64,000 bases of DNA, taken from assembly GCF_001940455.1 (NCBI RefSeq), contig NZ_MKQR01000018.1, forward strand, positions 243,653 through 307,652, given 5' to 3'. The notes below the pieces were generated by a model. The model was not told where the DNA came from. It ran no database searches and was given only the letters and a program-made list of their open reading frames with translations. Origin of the DNA: Actinokineospora bangkokensis (GTDB taxonomy: Bacteria > Actinomycetota > Actinomycetes > Mycobacteriales > Pseudonocardiaceae). The position numbers were made by a program, and so were the translations under genes. Of this stretch, positions 8,095 to 18,689 are shown piece by piece. The stretch's first letter is position 1. Every line of letters starts with the position of its first letter.

Positions 8095-8787
8095 ATGTCC
8101 GGCAAGGTAGTCCTGATCACCGGCGCGAGCAGCGGCATCGGCGCGGCCACCGCCGAGCGGCTCGTGGCCGACGGCCACCGGGTGCACGCCGCCGCCCGCC
8201 GGGTGCAGCGGATCCCGGCGGGCACCGCCCACCGGCTCGACGTGCGCGACCGCGAGGCGTTCGCCGCGGTGGTCGAGGAGGTGGTCTCCCAGGAGGGGCG
8301 CATCGACGTGCTCGTCAACAACGCGGGCGTGATGCCGCTGTCGCGCCTGGAGGCGGGCCTGGTCGACGAGTGGGAGCGGATGGTCGACGTCAACGTCAAG
8401 GGCGTGCTGTGGGGCATCGCGGCCGTGCTGCCGCGGATGCGCGCCCAGGGCGGCGGCCACATCGTCAACGTCGCCTCGATCGGGGCGCACCAGGTCGTGC
8501 CCACGGGGGCGGTGTACTGCGCCACGAAGTACGCGGTGCGGGCCCTGTCCGACGGCTTGCGCCAAGAGGTCGACGACGTGCGGGTGACGACGATCTCGCC
8601 GGGGGTGGTGGAGTCGGAGCTGGCGGACAGCATCACCGACCCGGAGGCGAAGGCGGGCATGGGGACCTACCGCGCGACGGCGCTGCCCGCGTCCGCCATC
8701 GCGGCCGCGATCTCCTACGCGGTGGGCCAGCCCGAGGAGGTGGACGTCAACGAGATCGTCGTGCGCCCCACCGCTTCGGCGCACTGA
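8095..8787 (+). CDS. Short-chain dehydrogenase/reductase
   Basis: A 230-residue classical SDR oxidoreductase. It has the cofactor loop T-G-A-S-S-G-I-G at residues 9-16, N-N-A-G at about 76-79, an active-site Ser in V-A-S-I, and the Y-C-A-T-K catalytic pair (Tyr and Lys four apart) near residue 142. An Arg-rich stretch after strand 2 (A-A-R-R-V-Q-R) suggests NADP preference. The ATG is preceded by GAGGAGGA. Its substrate cannot be inferred; it follows the lyase homologue on the same strand with a 101-bp gap and may be transcribed separately. Confidence 0.92.
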   Translation: MSGKVVLITGASSGIGAATAERLVADGHRVHAAARRVQRIPAGTAHRLDVRDREAFAAVVEEVVSQEGRIDVLVNNAGVMPLSRLEAGLVDEWERMVDVNVKGVLWGIAAVLPRMRAQGGGHIVNVASIGAHQVVPTGAVYCATKYAVRALSDGLRQEVDDVRVTTISPGVVESELADSITDPEAKAGMGTYRATALPASAIAAAISYAVGQPEEVDVNEIVVRPTASAH

Positions 8788-8838
8788 CGGCGGGGGCGTG
8801 CTCCTCGCCGGGTATCGGCGCACACTGCGGAAGCCAGG

Positions 8839-8873
8839 CGTCCGGGCCACCCCGCGGCGGGGTGGCCCGGACG
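8839..8873. terminator. Bidirectional hairpin terminator
   Basis: A perfect 16-bp stem (8839-8854 with 8858-8873) and a 3-nt loop sit between the convergent dehydrogenase (ending 8787) and M1 protease (ending 8877) genes. It should stop transcription from both sides. Confidence 0.8.
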
Positions 8874-8876
8874 GGA

Positions 8877-10361
8877 TCAGTGCTGGGTGTGGTTGCGGCG
8901 GATCTGGTCGTAGGAGGCGGGCTTGGCCGCGGCGCGCAGGGTGGTGGTGCCGTTCGGGCCGACCGCGGGCTTGCCCTTGGTGTAGAGCCAGGTTTGGAAC
9001 AGCCCGTCCAACTGCTTGCCGGAAACCTTCTCCGCCAAGGCGATGAACTGCGCGATGCGCCCGGTGCTCCCCGCCCGCTGCTTCTGCCACTGCTGGAGGG
9101 TCGCGAAGAACGCGTCGTCCCCGACGGCCTTGCGCAGCGCGTGCAGGGTCAGGGCGCCGCGGTCGTAGACGGCGCCGTCGAACTGGTTGTCCGCGCCGGG
9201 GTCGGCGGGCAGCACCTGCCAGAACGGGTCGTCGGCGGGGATGGAGTCATAGGTGTACTGGGCCAGCTCGTCCGCGGTGCCCTCACCGATGTGCTCCGAC
9301 CACAGGTACTCGGCGTAGCTGGCGAAGCCCTCGTTGAGCCAGATGTCGCTCCAGCGGCCCAGCGACACGTTGTCGCCGAACCACTGGTGGGCGTTCTCGT
9401 GCGCGATCAGCGTGGTGTTGGCGCCCGCGGCGAAGTTCACCGCGCCGTAGACCGGGCGGGTCTGGTTCTCCAGGGAGAAGCGGATGCCGGTGGTGACGAC
9501 CCCGCCCTGGGCCTCGAACGGGTACGGGCCGAACTTGGTGGCCAGGAACGCGTTGATCTCCGGGGTGCGCTCGACGCTGGCCTTGGCCGCGCCCAGCGAG
9601 TCACCGAGGTCCGCGCCGTAGGCGGTGATGAACGGCTTGCCGTCGGGGGTGGTCGAGCGCAGCAGCTCGAACCTGCCCACCTCCAGGGAGGTCAGGTACG
9701 TCGCCTGCGGCTTGGTGCTGCGCCACGACCAGCGCGTCCAGCCGGGCCGGTTCTTGGTGGTGCGCACCAGGGTCCCGTTCGACAGCGCGGCCACGTCGTC
9801 GGGCACCTCGACCGACACGTCGTAGGTGGCCTTGTCGGTGGGGTGGTCGTTGCCCGGGAACCACCACGCCGAGGACTGCGGCTCGTCGACGGCCAGGGCG
9901 CCGTCGGGGGTCTTCTTCCACGCGGTGAGGCCGTCGATGACCGCCGTGGACGGGGTGTCGGCGTAGCGCACGACGATGGTGGTCTGCGCGCCCTTGGCCA
10001 GCGGCTTCGCCGGGGTGACCACGAGTTCGCCGTGCCCGCCCCGGTTCGGGGTGAACGCGGCGGGGGCGTTGTCGACGAGCACCTGCGAGGGGCGCAGGCC
10101 GAAGTCGAGGTCGAACCGCGACAGGTCCTGGGTCGCCGTCGCGGTGATCGTCGTGGTGCCCGAGAGCAGGTCGGTCGCGGGCTGGTAGCTCAGCCGGATG
10201 TCGTAGTGCGCCACGTCGTAGCCGCCGTTGCCCGCGTACGGGTAGTACGGGTCCCCGACTCCCGACGCGCCCGGCGCCGGTGCCGCCTGGGCCACCGAGC
10301 CGGTCGTCACCAGCGCCGCGACCGCCGCCGCCACCGCTGCCGTTCTCCCGCTCACCCGCAT
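8877..10361 (-). CDS. Secreted M1-family metallopeptidase
   Basis: A 494-residue zinc aminopeptidase-like protein. The signal peptide (R-V-S-G-R-T-A-A-V-A-A-A, cleavage after an A-Q-A near residue 25) indicates export. The M1 fold is shown by H-E-N-A-H at about residues 322-326 and W-L-N-E-G-F-A with the third zinc ligand 18 residues later; the second motif residue is Asn where many relatives have Leu. The usual exopeptidase G-A-M-E-N loop is replaced by F-S-L-E-N-Q-T. A catalytic Tyr is likely in Y-D-R-G-A-L-T. The start was chosen because GGAGGGGAAC precedes this ATG and the signal peptide begins there; further upstream codons do not encode a plausible leader. Confidence 0.92.
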   Translation of the reverse strand: MRVSGRTAAVAAAVAALVTTGSVAQAAPAPGASGVGDPYYPYAGNGGYDVAHYDIRLSYQPATDLLSGTTTITATATQDLSRFDLDFGLRPSQVLVDNAPAAFTPNRGGHGELVVTPAKPLAKGAQTTIVVRYADTPSTAVIDGLTAWKKTPDGALAVDEPQSSAWWFPGNDHPTDKATYDVSVEVPDDVAALSNGTLVRTTKNRPGWTRWSWRSTKPQATYLTSLEVGRFELLRSTTPDGKPFITAYGADLGDSLGAAKASVERTPEINAFLATKFGPYPFEAQGGVVTTGIRFSLENQTRPVYGAVNFAAGANTTLIAHENAHQWFGDNVSLGRWSDIWLNEGFASYAEYLWSEHIGEGTADELAQYTYDSIPADDPFWQVLPADPGADNQFDGAVYDRGALTLHALRKAVGDDAFFATLQQWQKQRAGSTGRIAQFIALAEKVSGKQLDGLFQTWLYTKGKPAVGPNGTTTLRAAAKPASYDQIRRNHTQH

Positions 10362-10474
10362 CTGGTTCCCCTCCCGTGGTTCGTCGACGACGGCGAACGT
10401 ATCCGGAAAAGTCCCACCGGCGTACTGGCGAAAGTGGGTTCTCACGGACCGGGAACCGGACAGGGAAAGGGAAA

Positions 10475-10505
10475 ACGCCCGGGGGGTGCGCAACTCCCCG
10501 GGCGT
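10475..10505 (-). terminator. Hairpin terminator after snapalysin gene
   Basis: A 10-bp stem (ACGCCCGGGG at 10475-10484 and its complement at 10496-10505) with an 11-nt loop lies just downstream of the minus-strand protease that ends at 10521. Confidence 0.65.
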
Positions 10506-10520
10506 CCTCGGCGGCTGGGC

Positions 10521-11078
10521 TCAGCCCGCGTGGTCGTAGATGCGCACCTGCGGGCCCGCGGCCCGGAAGCCGTACGCCCACAGGTCGTCCACCTCGGCGA
10601 CCTCGGCGGAGTTGGGGTAGGCGTTGGTGCACGAGGTGCCGGGGCCGCCACCGGACATCAGCTCCGAGCACGGGCCGGAGTAGTGGTCGGGCAGGCCGAG
10701 CGCGTGGCCGGTCTCGTGCGCGGTGATGCGCACGGTGTTGTACTGCTCGGCCTGGGTGTAGTCGATGAAGATGGTCCCGCTGCCGTGCCCGTCGGTCTGG
10801 GCGTAGGAGCCGGAGGGGTCGTTGCCCTCGGTGTAGGTCAGGGTGGCCCGCGAGGAGTCCTCCACCAGCTGCACGTTGGACACCGAGCTGTTCCAGTTCT
10901 GCGCGCCCTGGCGGATCTGCGAGGCGAACGAGGGCGCCCCGGAGGCGTCGTAGTACACGGTGGTGACGGCCTCGGCGGCGGGCGGGGCGACGGGGGCGGC
11001 GGCGGCCTGGCCCGCGCCGAGCGGGGCCAGGACGAGGGCGAGGCCGACGGCACCGGAGACGAGCGACTTCCTGGACAT
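10521..11078 (-). CDS. Snapalysin-like secreted metalloprotease (M7)
   Basis: A 185-residue small secreted zinc protease. An Ala-rich signal peptide and short propeptide precede a mature domain of about 145 residues. The extended zinc motif [11 protein letters not shown] at about residues 118-128, with Asp as third ligand, followed by [16 protein letters not shown], is the signature of the Streptomyces snapalysin family. Length and cysteine pattern fit that family. The ATG has GGAGT upstream. It lies upstream of and in the same orientation as the M1 protease, but a terminator separates them. Confidence 0.92.
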   Translation of the reverse strand: MSRKSLVSGAVGLALVLAPLGAGQAAAAPVAPPAAEAVTTVYYDASGAPSFASQIRQGAQNWNSSVSNVQLVEDSSRATLTYTEGNDPSGSYAQTDGHGSGTIFIDYTQAEQYNTVRITAHETGHALGLPDHYSGPCSELMSGGGPGTSCTNAYPNSAEVAEVDDLWAYGFRAAGPQVRIYDHAG

Positions 11079-11222
11079 GGTGGGACTCCTTGCCAAGGGG
11101 GAGGAACCGGCCCACCCAACGTAAGGAGCCCGCCGCGGCGCTCGTAACCGACTTTCGTACTGTCCGACAGCTGGTAAATTCCCAACCATCGCTCGCCCTT
11201 GACCGGCCTCGCCCGACCCCGC

Positions 11223-11612
11223 TCAGCCCGGCTGCTCGTCGAGGTACCGCTGGTAGGCGGCGGCGTCGAGCAGCGCGTCCACGTCACGCGCCGCGGTGGG
11301 CCGGACCTGGGCGATCCAGGCGTCGTAGGGGTCCTCGTTGATCAGCTCCGGCATGCCCTCCAACTCCGGGTTGACGGCCACCACCGTGCCCGCGAACGGC
11401 ATGAACAGGTCGCTGACGGACTTCACCGACTCGACGTTGCCCAGGGCCTCCTCGGCGTCGAGCGCCTTGCCGACAGTGGGCACGTCGACGAACACGATGT
11501 CGCCCAGGTTCCGCTGGGCGTAGTCGGTGACGCCGACGAGGGCGAGGCCGTCCTCGACCCGCACCCACTCGTGCTCCTTGGTGTACTTCAGGTCCTCCGG
11601 CACGCGCGCCAC
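11223..11612 (-). CDS. gcvH: Glycine cleavage system H protein
   Basis: A 129-residue lipoyl carrier protein that shuttles the aminomethyl group between the P and T proteins of the glycine cleavage complex in the cytoplasm. The lipoyl-lysine site is in E-S-V-K-S-V-S-D near residue 62, and the N-terminal Y-T-K-E-H-E-W-V plus G-V-T-D-Y-A-Q-R-N-L-G-D-I-V-F-V-D are canonical. The GTG start is preceded by GGAGGGAG and gives the normal family length; a 16-residue upstream extension is possible but unlike homologues. gcvT and gcvP are not adjacent and would have to be elsewhere. Confidence 0.96.
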   Translation of the reverse strand: MARVPEDLKYTKEHEWVRVEDGLALVGVTDYAQRNLGDIVFVDVPTVGKALDAEEALGNVESVKSVSDLFMPFAGTVVAVNPELEGMPELINEDPYDAWIAQVRPTAARDVDALLDAAAYQRYLDEQPG

Positions 11613-11803
11613 GGCGCTCCCTCCAGTGAGCTGGTCCGAACACCGTCGATCCTGCGGCACCCCCCGGTGCCCGCGCGATGGGCTTCACCCGAAGGTGCAC
11701 GCCGCCCGATCGGCGGATTTCCCTGGTGGCACAGCGTGTCCGGGGCTGCGCCAACGGGGTGAAGGCGGCGCGGCGGGCGAGCGCCGCCGGCTAGCCTGGG
11801 GCC

Positions 11804-12631
11804 ATGGCTGCCACCGCCGCGGGCTGGGTGAGCGCGTTCGCGCTGGTCGTCGTGGGACCGCTGCTGCTGCACGCCTACGACCACTCCCGGGCGCGGGCGC
11901 TGGGGTTGCGCGTCGCCCTGGGCGACGAGTGGAGCCCGTTCTCGGCCGGGCTGCTCACCGGCGGGCCCCGGCGCGCGGTCGACGCGGTGATCACCGGGTT
12001 GGTGGAGCGCGGAGTCCTCGCCGCTCGCGCGGGGGTGCTCACCCGCGTCACCGCCGGGCGTTCGCTGTGGGGGCTCGAACGCGCGGTGGTGGAGTCGGTG
12101 GGGCGCGGCGCGCGGTTGTCGGACCTGCGGCTGTCCGCGGTGCTGGCGGACAAGCGGCCGTTCCTCGTCGTCTACGGCACGTTCCAGGAGCGCGGGCTGG
12201 TGGTGGCGGGCGGGTGGCGCCGCTTCGCGGGCACCGCGGTGTGGTCGGTGCTGCTGTGCGGCGGCGCCGTGGCGCTGCTGGTCGTCCTGTCCGGTGTGGA
12301 CACCATCGGCGGAGTCGGCCCGGCGGCGGGGTTGTTGGCGTTGCTGGTCGTCCCGGTGGTGCTGCTCGCGCTGCGGCCGGGCAGGTTGGGCGACGACCCG
12401 CGCACCGCCCTGGGGCACGCGGTGTCGCGCAACCTCGTCGAGCGCGCCACCACCTCGCTGGCCGACACCGTCGGCGTCGGCGGCCTGGCCGCCCTCCCGG
12501 ACGCGGACCTGGTCCTGGCGATCCTCGACGTCGAGCCCGACGGCACCTGGGGCCCGTCGACCCGCGGCACCGCCAACGACCTCACCGAGCTGAACTGGCT
12601 GGGCACCGAGCTGATCCACAGCCGCACCTGA
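11804..12631 (+). CDS. Hypothetical membrane protein, TIGR04222-like
   Basis: A 275-residue protein resembling the actinobacterial TIGR04222 family. It has an N-terminal hydrophobic segment, a cytoplasmic helical region with A-G-L-L-T-G-G-P-R-R-A-V-D-A-V (the recognisable family stretch), then two close membrane segments at about residues 145-200, and a C-terminal region that could be cytoplasmic. Function is unknown. It stands alone between gcvH (divergent) and the large nuclease gene (convergent). Confidence 0.75.
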   Translation: MAATAAGWVSAFALVVVGPLLLHAYDHSRARALGLRVALGDEWSPFSAGLLTGGPRRAVDAVITGLVERGVLAARAGVLTRVTAGRSLWGLERAVVESVGRGARLSDLRLSAVLADKRPFLVVYGTFQERGLVVAGGWRRFAGTAVWSVLLCGGAVALLVVLSGVDTIGGVGPAAGLLALLVVPVVLLALRPGRLGDDPRTALGHAVSRNLVERATTSLADTVGVGGLAALPDADLVLAILDVEPDGTWGPSTRGTANDLTELNWLGTELIHSRT

Positions 12632-12670
12632 CCCGCGAGCGCCTGCCCCGCGAGCACCTGCCCCGAAACG

Positions 12671-12707
12671 GGTCCGGCCCCGGTGCTGGGTGCACCGGGG
12701 CCGGACC
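12671..12707. terminator. Bidirectional hairpin terminator
   Basis: A perfect 15-bp stem (GGTCCGGCCCCGGTG at 12671-12685, complement at 12693-12707) with a 7-nt loop sits between two convergent genes. Confidence 0.8.
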
Positions 12708-12727
12708 GCGTCACGCTGGGCCGTGCG

Positions 12728-15700
12728 CTACTTCAGGGTCACCTCGACGGGGACCACCAGGTCGGGCGCGCCCGGGGTGGTCATGCGGATCGAGAGGGTC
12801 TCCTGCCCCTTCGGGGTCGCCTTCGTCTGCCAGGGGTGGACGAAGGAGTTGGTGAGCACGTCGAACTTCGGCGTCACCGGGCCGAAGGGCTGCACGCCGG
12901 TGCCCGAGACCTTGACCCGGCCGGTGGCCAGGTACAGGGCCGAGGCCAGCACCGAGGCGGGCTTGCCCGCCGCGTCGAGCAGCTGGAACCGCACCGGCAC
13001 CACCTGGCCCGCGGTGACCGAGGCGCCCGGGGAGAGCACCTTGACCGCGTACCGCACCACCTGGGTCAGGCTCGCGCTGCTGGGCACCGACCCCTGGTAG
13101 GCCGCGACCACCTGGTGCGCGCCGAGGGTCAGCGTCACCGGTGCCGACTGCGCCGAGCCACCGCTGAGCGGCACGGGGGCGCCCAGCGGCTTGCCGTCCA
13201 CGGTGAACTGCACCGACCCGGTGGTCGCGCCGGTCACCGCGGCGGTGAAGCGGACGGGGCCGCCGATGACCGACGGGTTCGCCGAGGAGGTCAGCTGCAC
13301 CGACGTGGTGGCCTGGGCCACGACGATGGTGTAGCCGCGGCTGGTGCTCGACACCGCGTTCGACGCCGTCACCGTGAAGGCGAACGACCCCGCGGTGGTC
13401 GGGGTGCCGGTGACCACGCCCCCGGTCGTCATCGACAGGCCCGGGGGCAGGCTGCCCGCCGAGACGGTCAGCGCCACCGGCTCGCCGCCGGTGTGCGCGA
13501 CGGTGGCGCTGTAGGCCACGCCCGTGGTGCCGCCCGGCAGGGTGCCGGACAGGCCGACGGGGTCGATGCCGGTGTAGGACGCCGTGCCCGTGCCGCCCAC
13601 CAGGTTCGCGTCACCGCTGTAGGTGGCGGTCACCTGGTGCGCGCCCTGGGCGCCCACCACGGTCAGCGCGGCCGTGCCGCCGGTGCCGACCGTCGCGGTG
13701 CCCAGGGTCGTCGCGCCCTCGGTGAAGGTCACCGAGCCGGTCGGGGTGACCGGGCCGGTGACCGTGGCGGTCAGGGTGACCCCGCCGCCGGTGGCCACCT
13801 GGCCGGGGGACGCGACGACCGAGACCGCCGAGGAGCCCTTGTCCACGTGCACCGACGTGGCGTACTCGGTGCTGCCGAACTGGTTGGTGGCCACGACGGT
13901 GAAGGGGAAGTCCCCCGCCGCCGTCGGGACGCCCACCAGCACACCGGAGGAGTTGAGCTGCACGCCCGGGGGCAGGGTGCCCACGGCGGTCAGCTGCGCG
14001 GGGCGGCTGGTGGTGAAGGCGAAGCTGTACGCCGCGCCCACCGTCCCCGCGCTCGGCGTGCCCGACACGGTCGCGGGCGCGCCCAGGTCCAGCCCGACCA
14101 GGACCGGGTCGTGGTCGCTGGTGCGGAACCGGTCGGCCGCGTAGAGCGACTGCACCTGGCCGGGGGTCTTGAAGTTGGTGTTGTAGTCGAGCACCGAGGG
14201 CTCGTCGGCGTTGTGGTGCGCCTCGCCCGCCCCGGTCACCTGCGACACCAGCGACGCCGAGGCGAGGGTGTGGTCGAGGTAGCCCCACTGGCCGTCGAAC
14301 ACGTAGGAGTAGGTGTCGTTGCCCTGGTACTTCTTGGCCAGGTTGGTGTACCCGGCCGACTCCAGCGCGGCGATGGGGTCCTCACCGGCGTAGGAGTTCA
14401 GGTCGCCGACGATCAGCACGTCCGGGTCACCGGCGCCGGGGACGACGGTGGCGCCGATCCAGGAGGCGAGCTCCTGGGCCTGCTGGGTGCGCCGGGCGTT
14501 CCAGCAGCTCTGCCCGTCGCCTTGGTCGGTGTCCGGGCCCGAGGTCGGGCAGGAGCCCTTGGACTTGAAGTGGTTGGCCACCACGGTGAACCGCGCGCCC
14601 TGCGGCGTGGTGAACGCCTGGGCGACCGGGCGCCGCTCGAACACCGCGTTGCGGTCGACGAACGTGCCGCCCGCCACCGGGGTCACCCTGGCGGGCCGGT
14701 ACAGCACGCCCGCCTTGATCGCGTCGGTGCCCGCCACGTCGACCACGCCGGTGGCGGCGTCGACGTCGATGAACGCCCAGGCCCCCGGGCCGTCGACGGC
14801 GTTGAGGGCGTTCACCAGGGCCTGGATGGCGCTGGCGCTGCCGTAGCCGTCGTTCTCGATCTCCATGATGCCGGTGACGTCGGCGTCGAGGAACCGCAGC
14901 GACGCGACCTCCTTGGCCAGCTGGCGCTGGTACTCGGTGTCGTTCTCCGCGCCGCGGCAGTCGGTGGTGGCGCCCTGGGTGCCGAGCTTGCAGCCGGTGT
15001 AGGTGTTGAAGAAGTTCAGCAGGTTCGCCCCCGCCACCTTCACCCCGCCGGTGCCCACGTCGGGGATCGACGTCGGGCGCTGGTTCACCGGGTCGAACAC
15101 CGCCGAGCCGCCCAGCGCGCCGATCGGGCGCAGCCGGTAGGCGTTGGGGGAGGCCGCGTTGCCGCCCCAGGTGTAGGTCAGCACGCCGGTGGCGCCGGTG
15201 ACGGTGTCGCCGCCGCGCAGGGTGTTGGCCGCCGACAGCGGCTGCCCGCCCCGGCCGAAGACGATCGGGTCGGGGTTCTGCGCCTGGTCGGCGTCGTCGA
15301 TGACGAGCTTGCTGAGGTTGTTGGCGCTCTGCTTGGCCGCCACCGCGGCCTGGTCGGTGGCGCGGATGACCGAGGTGGGCTGCATGAGCTTGCCCCCGGC
15401 GGAGACCACGACCTGCCCGAACCGGCCGAGCTGGAAGTGCTCGGTGACGGTCAGGGTCTGGGCGAAGCGGACCAGCATGCCCTCGTAGCGCTCCAGGGTG
15501 GTGGCGTCGGCGACCGGCAGGGCCACCTCCACCGGGGTGACCGCGCCCTGGGTGCCGCAGCCGGCCACGCCCGAGGCGGACGCGGTGATCTGGGTCTGGC
15601 CCTGGTACTCGCTGACCGGGCCGGTGACCTCGACGACCTGGCCGTTGGCGACGAGGTTGGCGCCGTTGTCGAAGACGAACACGCCGTCGGAGGTGGCGGC

Positions 15701-18562
15701 GTCGCCGTCCCCGGCGTCCTGCAGGTAGAAGCCGCGCAGCGCGGGCTGCGCGCCCTCGTAGTCGGCCACGACGGTGCCGCGCACGGTCACGGTCTGCCCC
15801 GACTTCGGGCTGGTGTCCGTGGTGCCCTGCACCGAGCCGATGCTGCTCACCGCGCCGGAGCACGCGGGCGGGGCGCCCACGGTCACCGGTGCGCTGATGC
15901 TCTTGCGCTGGGCCGTCGGCAGCTCCTTGGCGATGGTGCCGTCGCCGTAGAAGACGGTGTCGCCGGAGTCGGCCAGCACCTGCACCGACGAGGCGTCGGT
16001 CAGCTGGTCGGGCAGCGCCACGATGGCCTCGGGCTTGCCGGTGGCGGCGATGGCGTCCAGGGAGCCCGCGCGCACCACGGGGGCGTGCGCGGCGTCGCCG
16101 TCCCAGCTGTAGAGCTTGAACTCGCCCGCGGCACCGGTGCCCGCGTCGGACGGGCCCGCGATGACCAGGTACTGGTTCGCGGCGTTCTTGCGGATCTCCC
16201 GCACGCCCCGGCCGCCGAGGTCCCAGCGCAGCGCGGTGCCGAAGGTGGCGGTGACGCCGGTGGTGGGGTTGGCCGCCACGAGCGCCGCCGGGTTGGTCAG
16301 CGGCACGACGACGGCCTTGCCGTCGGCGGTCAGCGGGCCGCGCAGGGCCAGCAGCAGGCTGCCGTCCGGGGCGAACTCCGCGCCCTCCAGGTTGAACCCG
16401 GTGGGGGTGCCCGCGGTGCCGTCGCCCTCGGGGGCGCGGGCCGCGGCGGCGGCCAGGCCCAGGGCGGCGCCGTTGGCGTCGTCCCAGGCGATGAGGTCGT
16501 CGCGCAGGTTCTGGTAGCTGCCGCCCAGCGCCAGGGTCGCGGTGGTGCCGCTGCCGGTGACGGTGGTGGTGAACAGCTCCTGGCGGTTCAGGCGGGTCTT
16601 GGCCGAGGAGTTCTGGCCCTGCGAGCCCAGCCAGTAGACCGTGGCGCCCTGGCGGGCGGCGGCCTCGATGTCGATCTCGCGGGTGAGGTCGGTGTCGCGC
16701 AGCGCCAGGCCCGCGGCGCGCAGGTCGAGCTGCTGCGCCGGGTAGCGGGAGTGGTCGCGGTCGTAGACGCGCAGCACGTTGGTCTCGTCGTCGGCGACGA
16801 CCATCGCGCCGCCGCCGAGGTCGACGGCGGTGGAGGCGTCGCTGGCGCCGTAGTGGTTGTGCGTGCCCGCGGGCAGCGCCGCCGACACCGAGACGGTGAT
16901 GTCCGTGCTGGCGGTCGCGCTGCCGTCGGACACCGTGATGGTCAGCGTGGCGCGGCCGACGCCGACGGCGGTGGGCACGACGGTGCGGGTGGCGCCCTCA
17001 CCGGTGGTGGTGCCGGTGGCCACGGCCGGGTTCGAGCTGGTGACCGTGGTGGTCAGGCCTGCGTCGGAGGTCTGGTCGTCGTGCACCTGCACCGTGCGGG
17101 CGGCGGGCGGGTTGTCCGGGTCGCCCGCGGTCAGGGCGATCTCGGGCACCGGGACCGGGCCGATGGTGGGCGGGGTGTTCGGCGCCGCGGAGACGGTGAC
17201 GGCCGCGGTGCGGCTGTCGGCGCTGCCCGCGGAGTTGGTCACGCGCACCCAGTAGGAGGTGCTCGCGGTCAGCGCCGGGCTGGTGAAGGAGGCGCTGTCG
17301 GCACCGGCGACCGGGGTGGCGGTGTCGCCCGCGGTGCCCTGGTACCACTGGTAGGTCAGCGGCGCGGTGCCGGTGGCGGTGACCGACAGGGTGGCGGTGC
17401 CGCCCGAGGCGATGGTCACGTCCTGCGGCTGCCCGGTGATCTCCGGGGCGACCACCGGCGGGGTGCTCGCCGCGGGGGCGAACGCCACACCGCGCAGGGC
17501 GGTGTTGGTGGCGCCGGTGACCAGGTTGGTGCCGGTCGCGGCGATCGGGGCGTTGAACGCGGCGGTGTCGTCGACCTTGACCAGCGTGCCCGCGCCCGCG
17601 GTGGTGACCGCGAACAGGGTCACGCCGGTCGGGGTCACCTGGCCGGTCAGCCCGCGCGCGGCGCTGCCGTTGGGGCGGAAGGAGCCCCGCGCCGTCCACG
17701 ACGTGCCGTCGGAGGAGAACTTCAGCACGCCGCCGGAGGCCGAGGTGTCGTCGGCGACGTAGAGGGTGTCCACACCGGGCACGGTCGCGTCGCGGTCGAG
17801 CGCGACGACCCCGTACGGGCTCGCGCTCGGGGCGACCAGCACCGGGGTCTGGCCGGAGGTGGTGGCCTGCGGCACCGAGTAGACACCGGTCGTGCCCGAG
17901 CCGGTGGAGAAGAACAGCTGGCCCCCCGCGGCGGTGACCGCGCGGATGTTGGTGGGCGTCGCGGCGAGCTGGGTGGAGGCGCCGCCGCCCGCGGGGACGT
18001 ACCGCAGGCCGCTGGTGCCGCCCACGGCCCAGTACCCGGAGCCGTCGGCCGAGGTGGCGCCGCGGACGTTGTTGCCGCTGAACGCGTCGGTGACCGCGGT
18101 GGAGGTGTCCAGGGCGCCGTCACCGCCCACCTTGGCCAGCACGCGGTTGACCGCCGCGCTGGTGGAGGTCGCGACCGACGCGGTGCCCGCGGCGGCGTCG
18201 TAGCCCGCCAGGGTGAGGTAGCGCCCGTCCTGCGACAGCGACAGCGACCCCTCGGAGGTCGCGCTGCCGCTGACCAGCAGCCTGCGGTTGGCGCCGCTGC
18301 CCTCGGTCGGCAGCGGGACGGACCGCACGAGGGTGCCCGCGGCGGTGTACTCGTCGAGGAACGCGGCGGTGGCGGCGTTGCTCAGCGCGGCCCCGCCGGT
18401 GCCGACGCGCAGCACGACCACGTCACCGGGGGTGAACGGGTCGGCGGCCGCGGGGGAGGCGGCCAGCGCGGTGGTCGTGGGCAGGACCGCGGCGGCGACC
18501 ACCGCGGCCACCAGCGGCCTCGGCGGTCCGGACCGGCGGGCCCGGGTTCGGTGCAGTCGCAA
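12728..18562 (-). CDS. Large secreted ExeM/NucH-type endonuclease with Ig-like and DUF3616-like domains
   Basis: A 1,944-residue exported protein. Residues 1-40 form an Arg-rich signal peptide with A-A-A-D cleavage region. About 41-370 is a repetitive beta-rich region; about 374-560 is Ig/cadherin-like; about 565-880 resembles DUF3616 (Asp-rich, E-G-A-E-F-A-P-D-G motif). About 905-1030 is OB-fold-like, as in ExeM proteins. The endonuclease/exonuclease/phosphatase domain spans about 1150-1490, with I-M-E-I-E-N-D near 1231, G-D-L-N-S-Y near 1386 and S-D-H-D-P-V near 1480 as the metal and catalytic residues. Two putative-Ig and two Big_3_5-like repeats follow, and a PxKF-like tail covers about 1840-1944. 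No sortase signal or membrane anchor is visible, so release is likely. Extracellular DNA degradation is the probable role. Confidence 0.88.
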   Translation of the reverse strand: MRLHRTRARRSGPPRPLVAAVVAAAVLPTTTALAASPAAADPFTPGDVVVLRVGTGGAALSNAATAAFLDEYTAAGTLVRSVPLPTEGSGANRRLLVSGSATSEGSLSLSQDGRYLTLAGYDAAAGTASVATSTSAAVNRVLAKVGGDGALDTSTAVTDAFSGNNVRGATSADGSGYWAVGGTSGLRYVPAGGGASTQLAATPTNIRAVTAAGGQLFFSTGSGTTGVYSVPQATTSGQTPVLVAPSASPYGVVALDRDATVPGVDTLYVADDTSASGGVLKFSSDGTSWTARGSFRPNGSAARGLTGQVTPTGVTLFAVTTAGAGTLVKVDDTAAFNAPIAATGTNLVTGATNTALRGVAFAPAASTPPVVAPEITGQPQDVTIASGGTATLSVTATGTAPLTYQWYQGTAGDTATPVAGADSASFTSPALTASTSYWVRVTNSAGSADSRTAAVTVSAAPNTPPTIGPVPVPEIALTAGDPDNPPAARTVQVHDDQTSDAGLTTTVTSSNPAVATGTTTGEGATRTVVPTAVGVGRATLTITVSDGSATASTDITVSVSAALPAGTHNHYGASDASTAVDLGGGAMVVADDETNVLRVYDRDHSRYPAQQLDLRAAGLALRDTDLTREIDIEAAARQGATVYWLGSQGQNSSAKTRLNRQELFTTTVTGSGTTATLALGGSYQNLRDDLIAWDDANGAALGLAAAAARAPEGDGTAGTPTGFNLEGAEFAPDGSLLLALRGPLTADGKAVVVPLTNPAALVAANPTTGVTATFGTALRWDLGGRGVREIRKNAANQYLVIAGPSDAGTGAAGEFKLYSWDGDAAHAPVVRAGSLDAIAATGKPEAIVALPDQLTDASSVQVLADSGDTVFYGDGTIAKELPTAQRKSISAPVTVGAPPACSGAVSSIGSVQGTTDTSPKSGQTVTVRGTVVADYEGAQPALRGFYLQDAGDGDAATSDGVFVFDNGANLVANGQVVEVTGPVSEYQGQTQITASASGVAGCGTQGAVTPVEVALPVADATTLERYEGMLVRFAQTLTVTEHFQLGRFGQVVVSAGGKLMQPTSVIRATDQAAVAAKQSANNLSKLVIDDADQAQNPDPIVFGRGGQPLSAANTLRGGDTVTGATGVLTYTWGGNAASPNAYRLRPIGALGGSAVFDPVNQRPTSIPDVGTGGVKVAGANLLNFFNTYTGCKLGTQGATTDCRGAENDTEYQRQLAKEVASLRFLDADVTGIMEIENDGYGSASAIQALVNALNAVDGPGAWAFIDVDAATGVVDVAGTDAIKAGVLYRPARVTPVAGGTFVDRNAVFERRPVAQAFTTPQGARFTVVANHFKSKGSCPTSGPDTDQGDGQSCWNARRTQQAQELASWIGATVVPGAGDPDVLIVGDLNSYAGEDPIAALESAGYTNLAKKYQGNDTYSYVFDGQWGYLDHTLASASLVSQVTGAGEAHHNADEPSVLDYNTNFKTPGQVQSLYAADRFRTSDHDPVLVGLDLGAPATVSGTPSAGTVGAAYSFAFTTSRPAQLTAVGTLPPGVQLNSSGVLVGVPTAAGDFPFTVVATNQFGSTEYATSVHVDKGSSAVSVVASPGQVATGGGVTLTATVTGPVTPTGSVTFTEGATTLGTATVGTGGTAALTVVGAQGAHQVTATYSGDANLVGGTGTASYTGIDPVGLSGTLPGGTTGVAYSATVAHTGGEPVALTVSAGSLPPGLSMTTGGVVTGTPTTAGSFAFTVTASNAVSSTSRGYTIVVAQATTSVQLTSSANPSVIGGPVRFTAAVTGATTGSVQFTVDGKPLGAPVPLSGGSAQSAPVTLTLGAHQVVAAYQGSVPSSASLTQVVRYAVKVLSPGASVTAGQVVPVRFQLLDAAGKPASVLASALYLATGRVKVSGTGVQPFGPVTPKFDVLTNSFVHPWQTKATPKGQETLSIRMTTPGAPDLVVPVEVTLK

Positions 18563-18632
18563 GGGGGCTCCAAGCGCAGGGTTGCTGGTGCCACCCGGAC
18601 GGGTGTCACCGCATGGTGCGATCGCACCCCCT

Positions 18633-18654
18633 CCGGGGCGCGTTACCGCCCCGG
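18633..18654 (-). terminator. Short hairpin downstream of the 18690 gene
   Basis: An 8-bp GC stem (CCGGGGCG at 18633-18640, CGCCCCGG at 18647-18654) lies just downstream of a minus-strand gene. It could end that transcript before the nuclease gene. Confidence 0.4.
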
Positions 18655-18689
18655 GCCCACTTACACCCGGTTGTCACCAGGAGTTTCGC

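Noticed and set aside
8037..11147. A 1,036-codon plus-strand frame opposite the M1 and snapalysin genes
   Set aside because: It is a shadow of the minus-strand proteases, with no start signal or recognisable domain.
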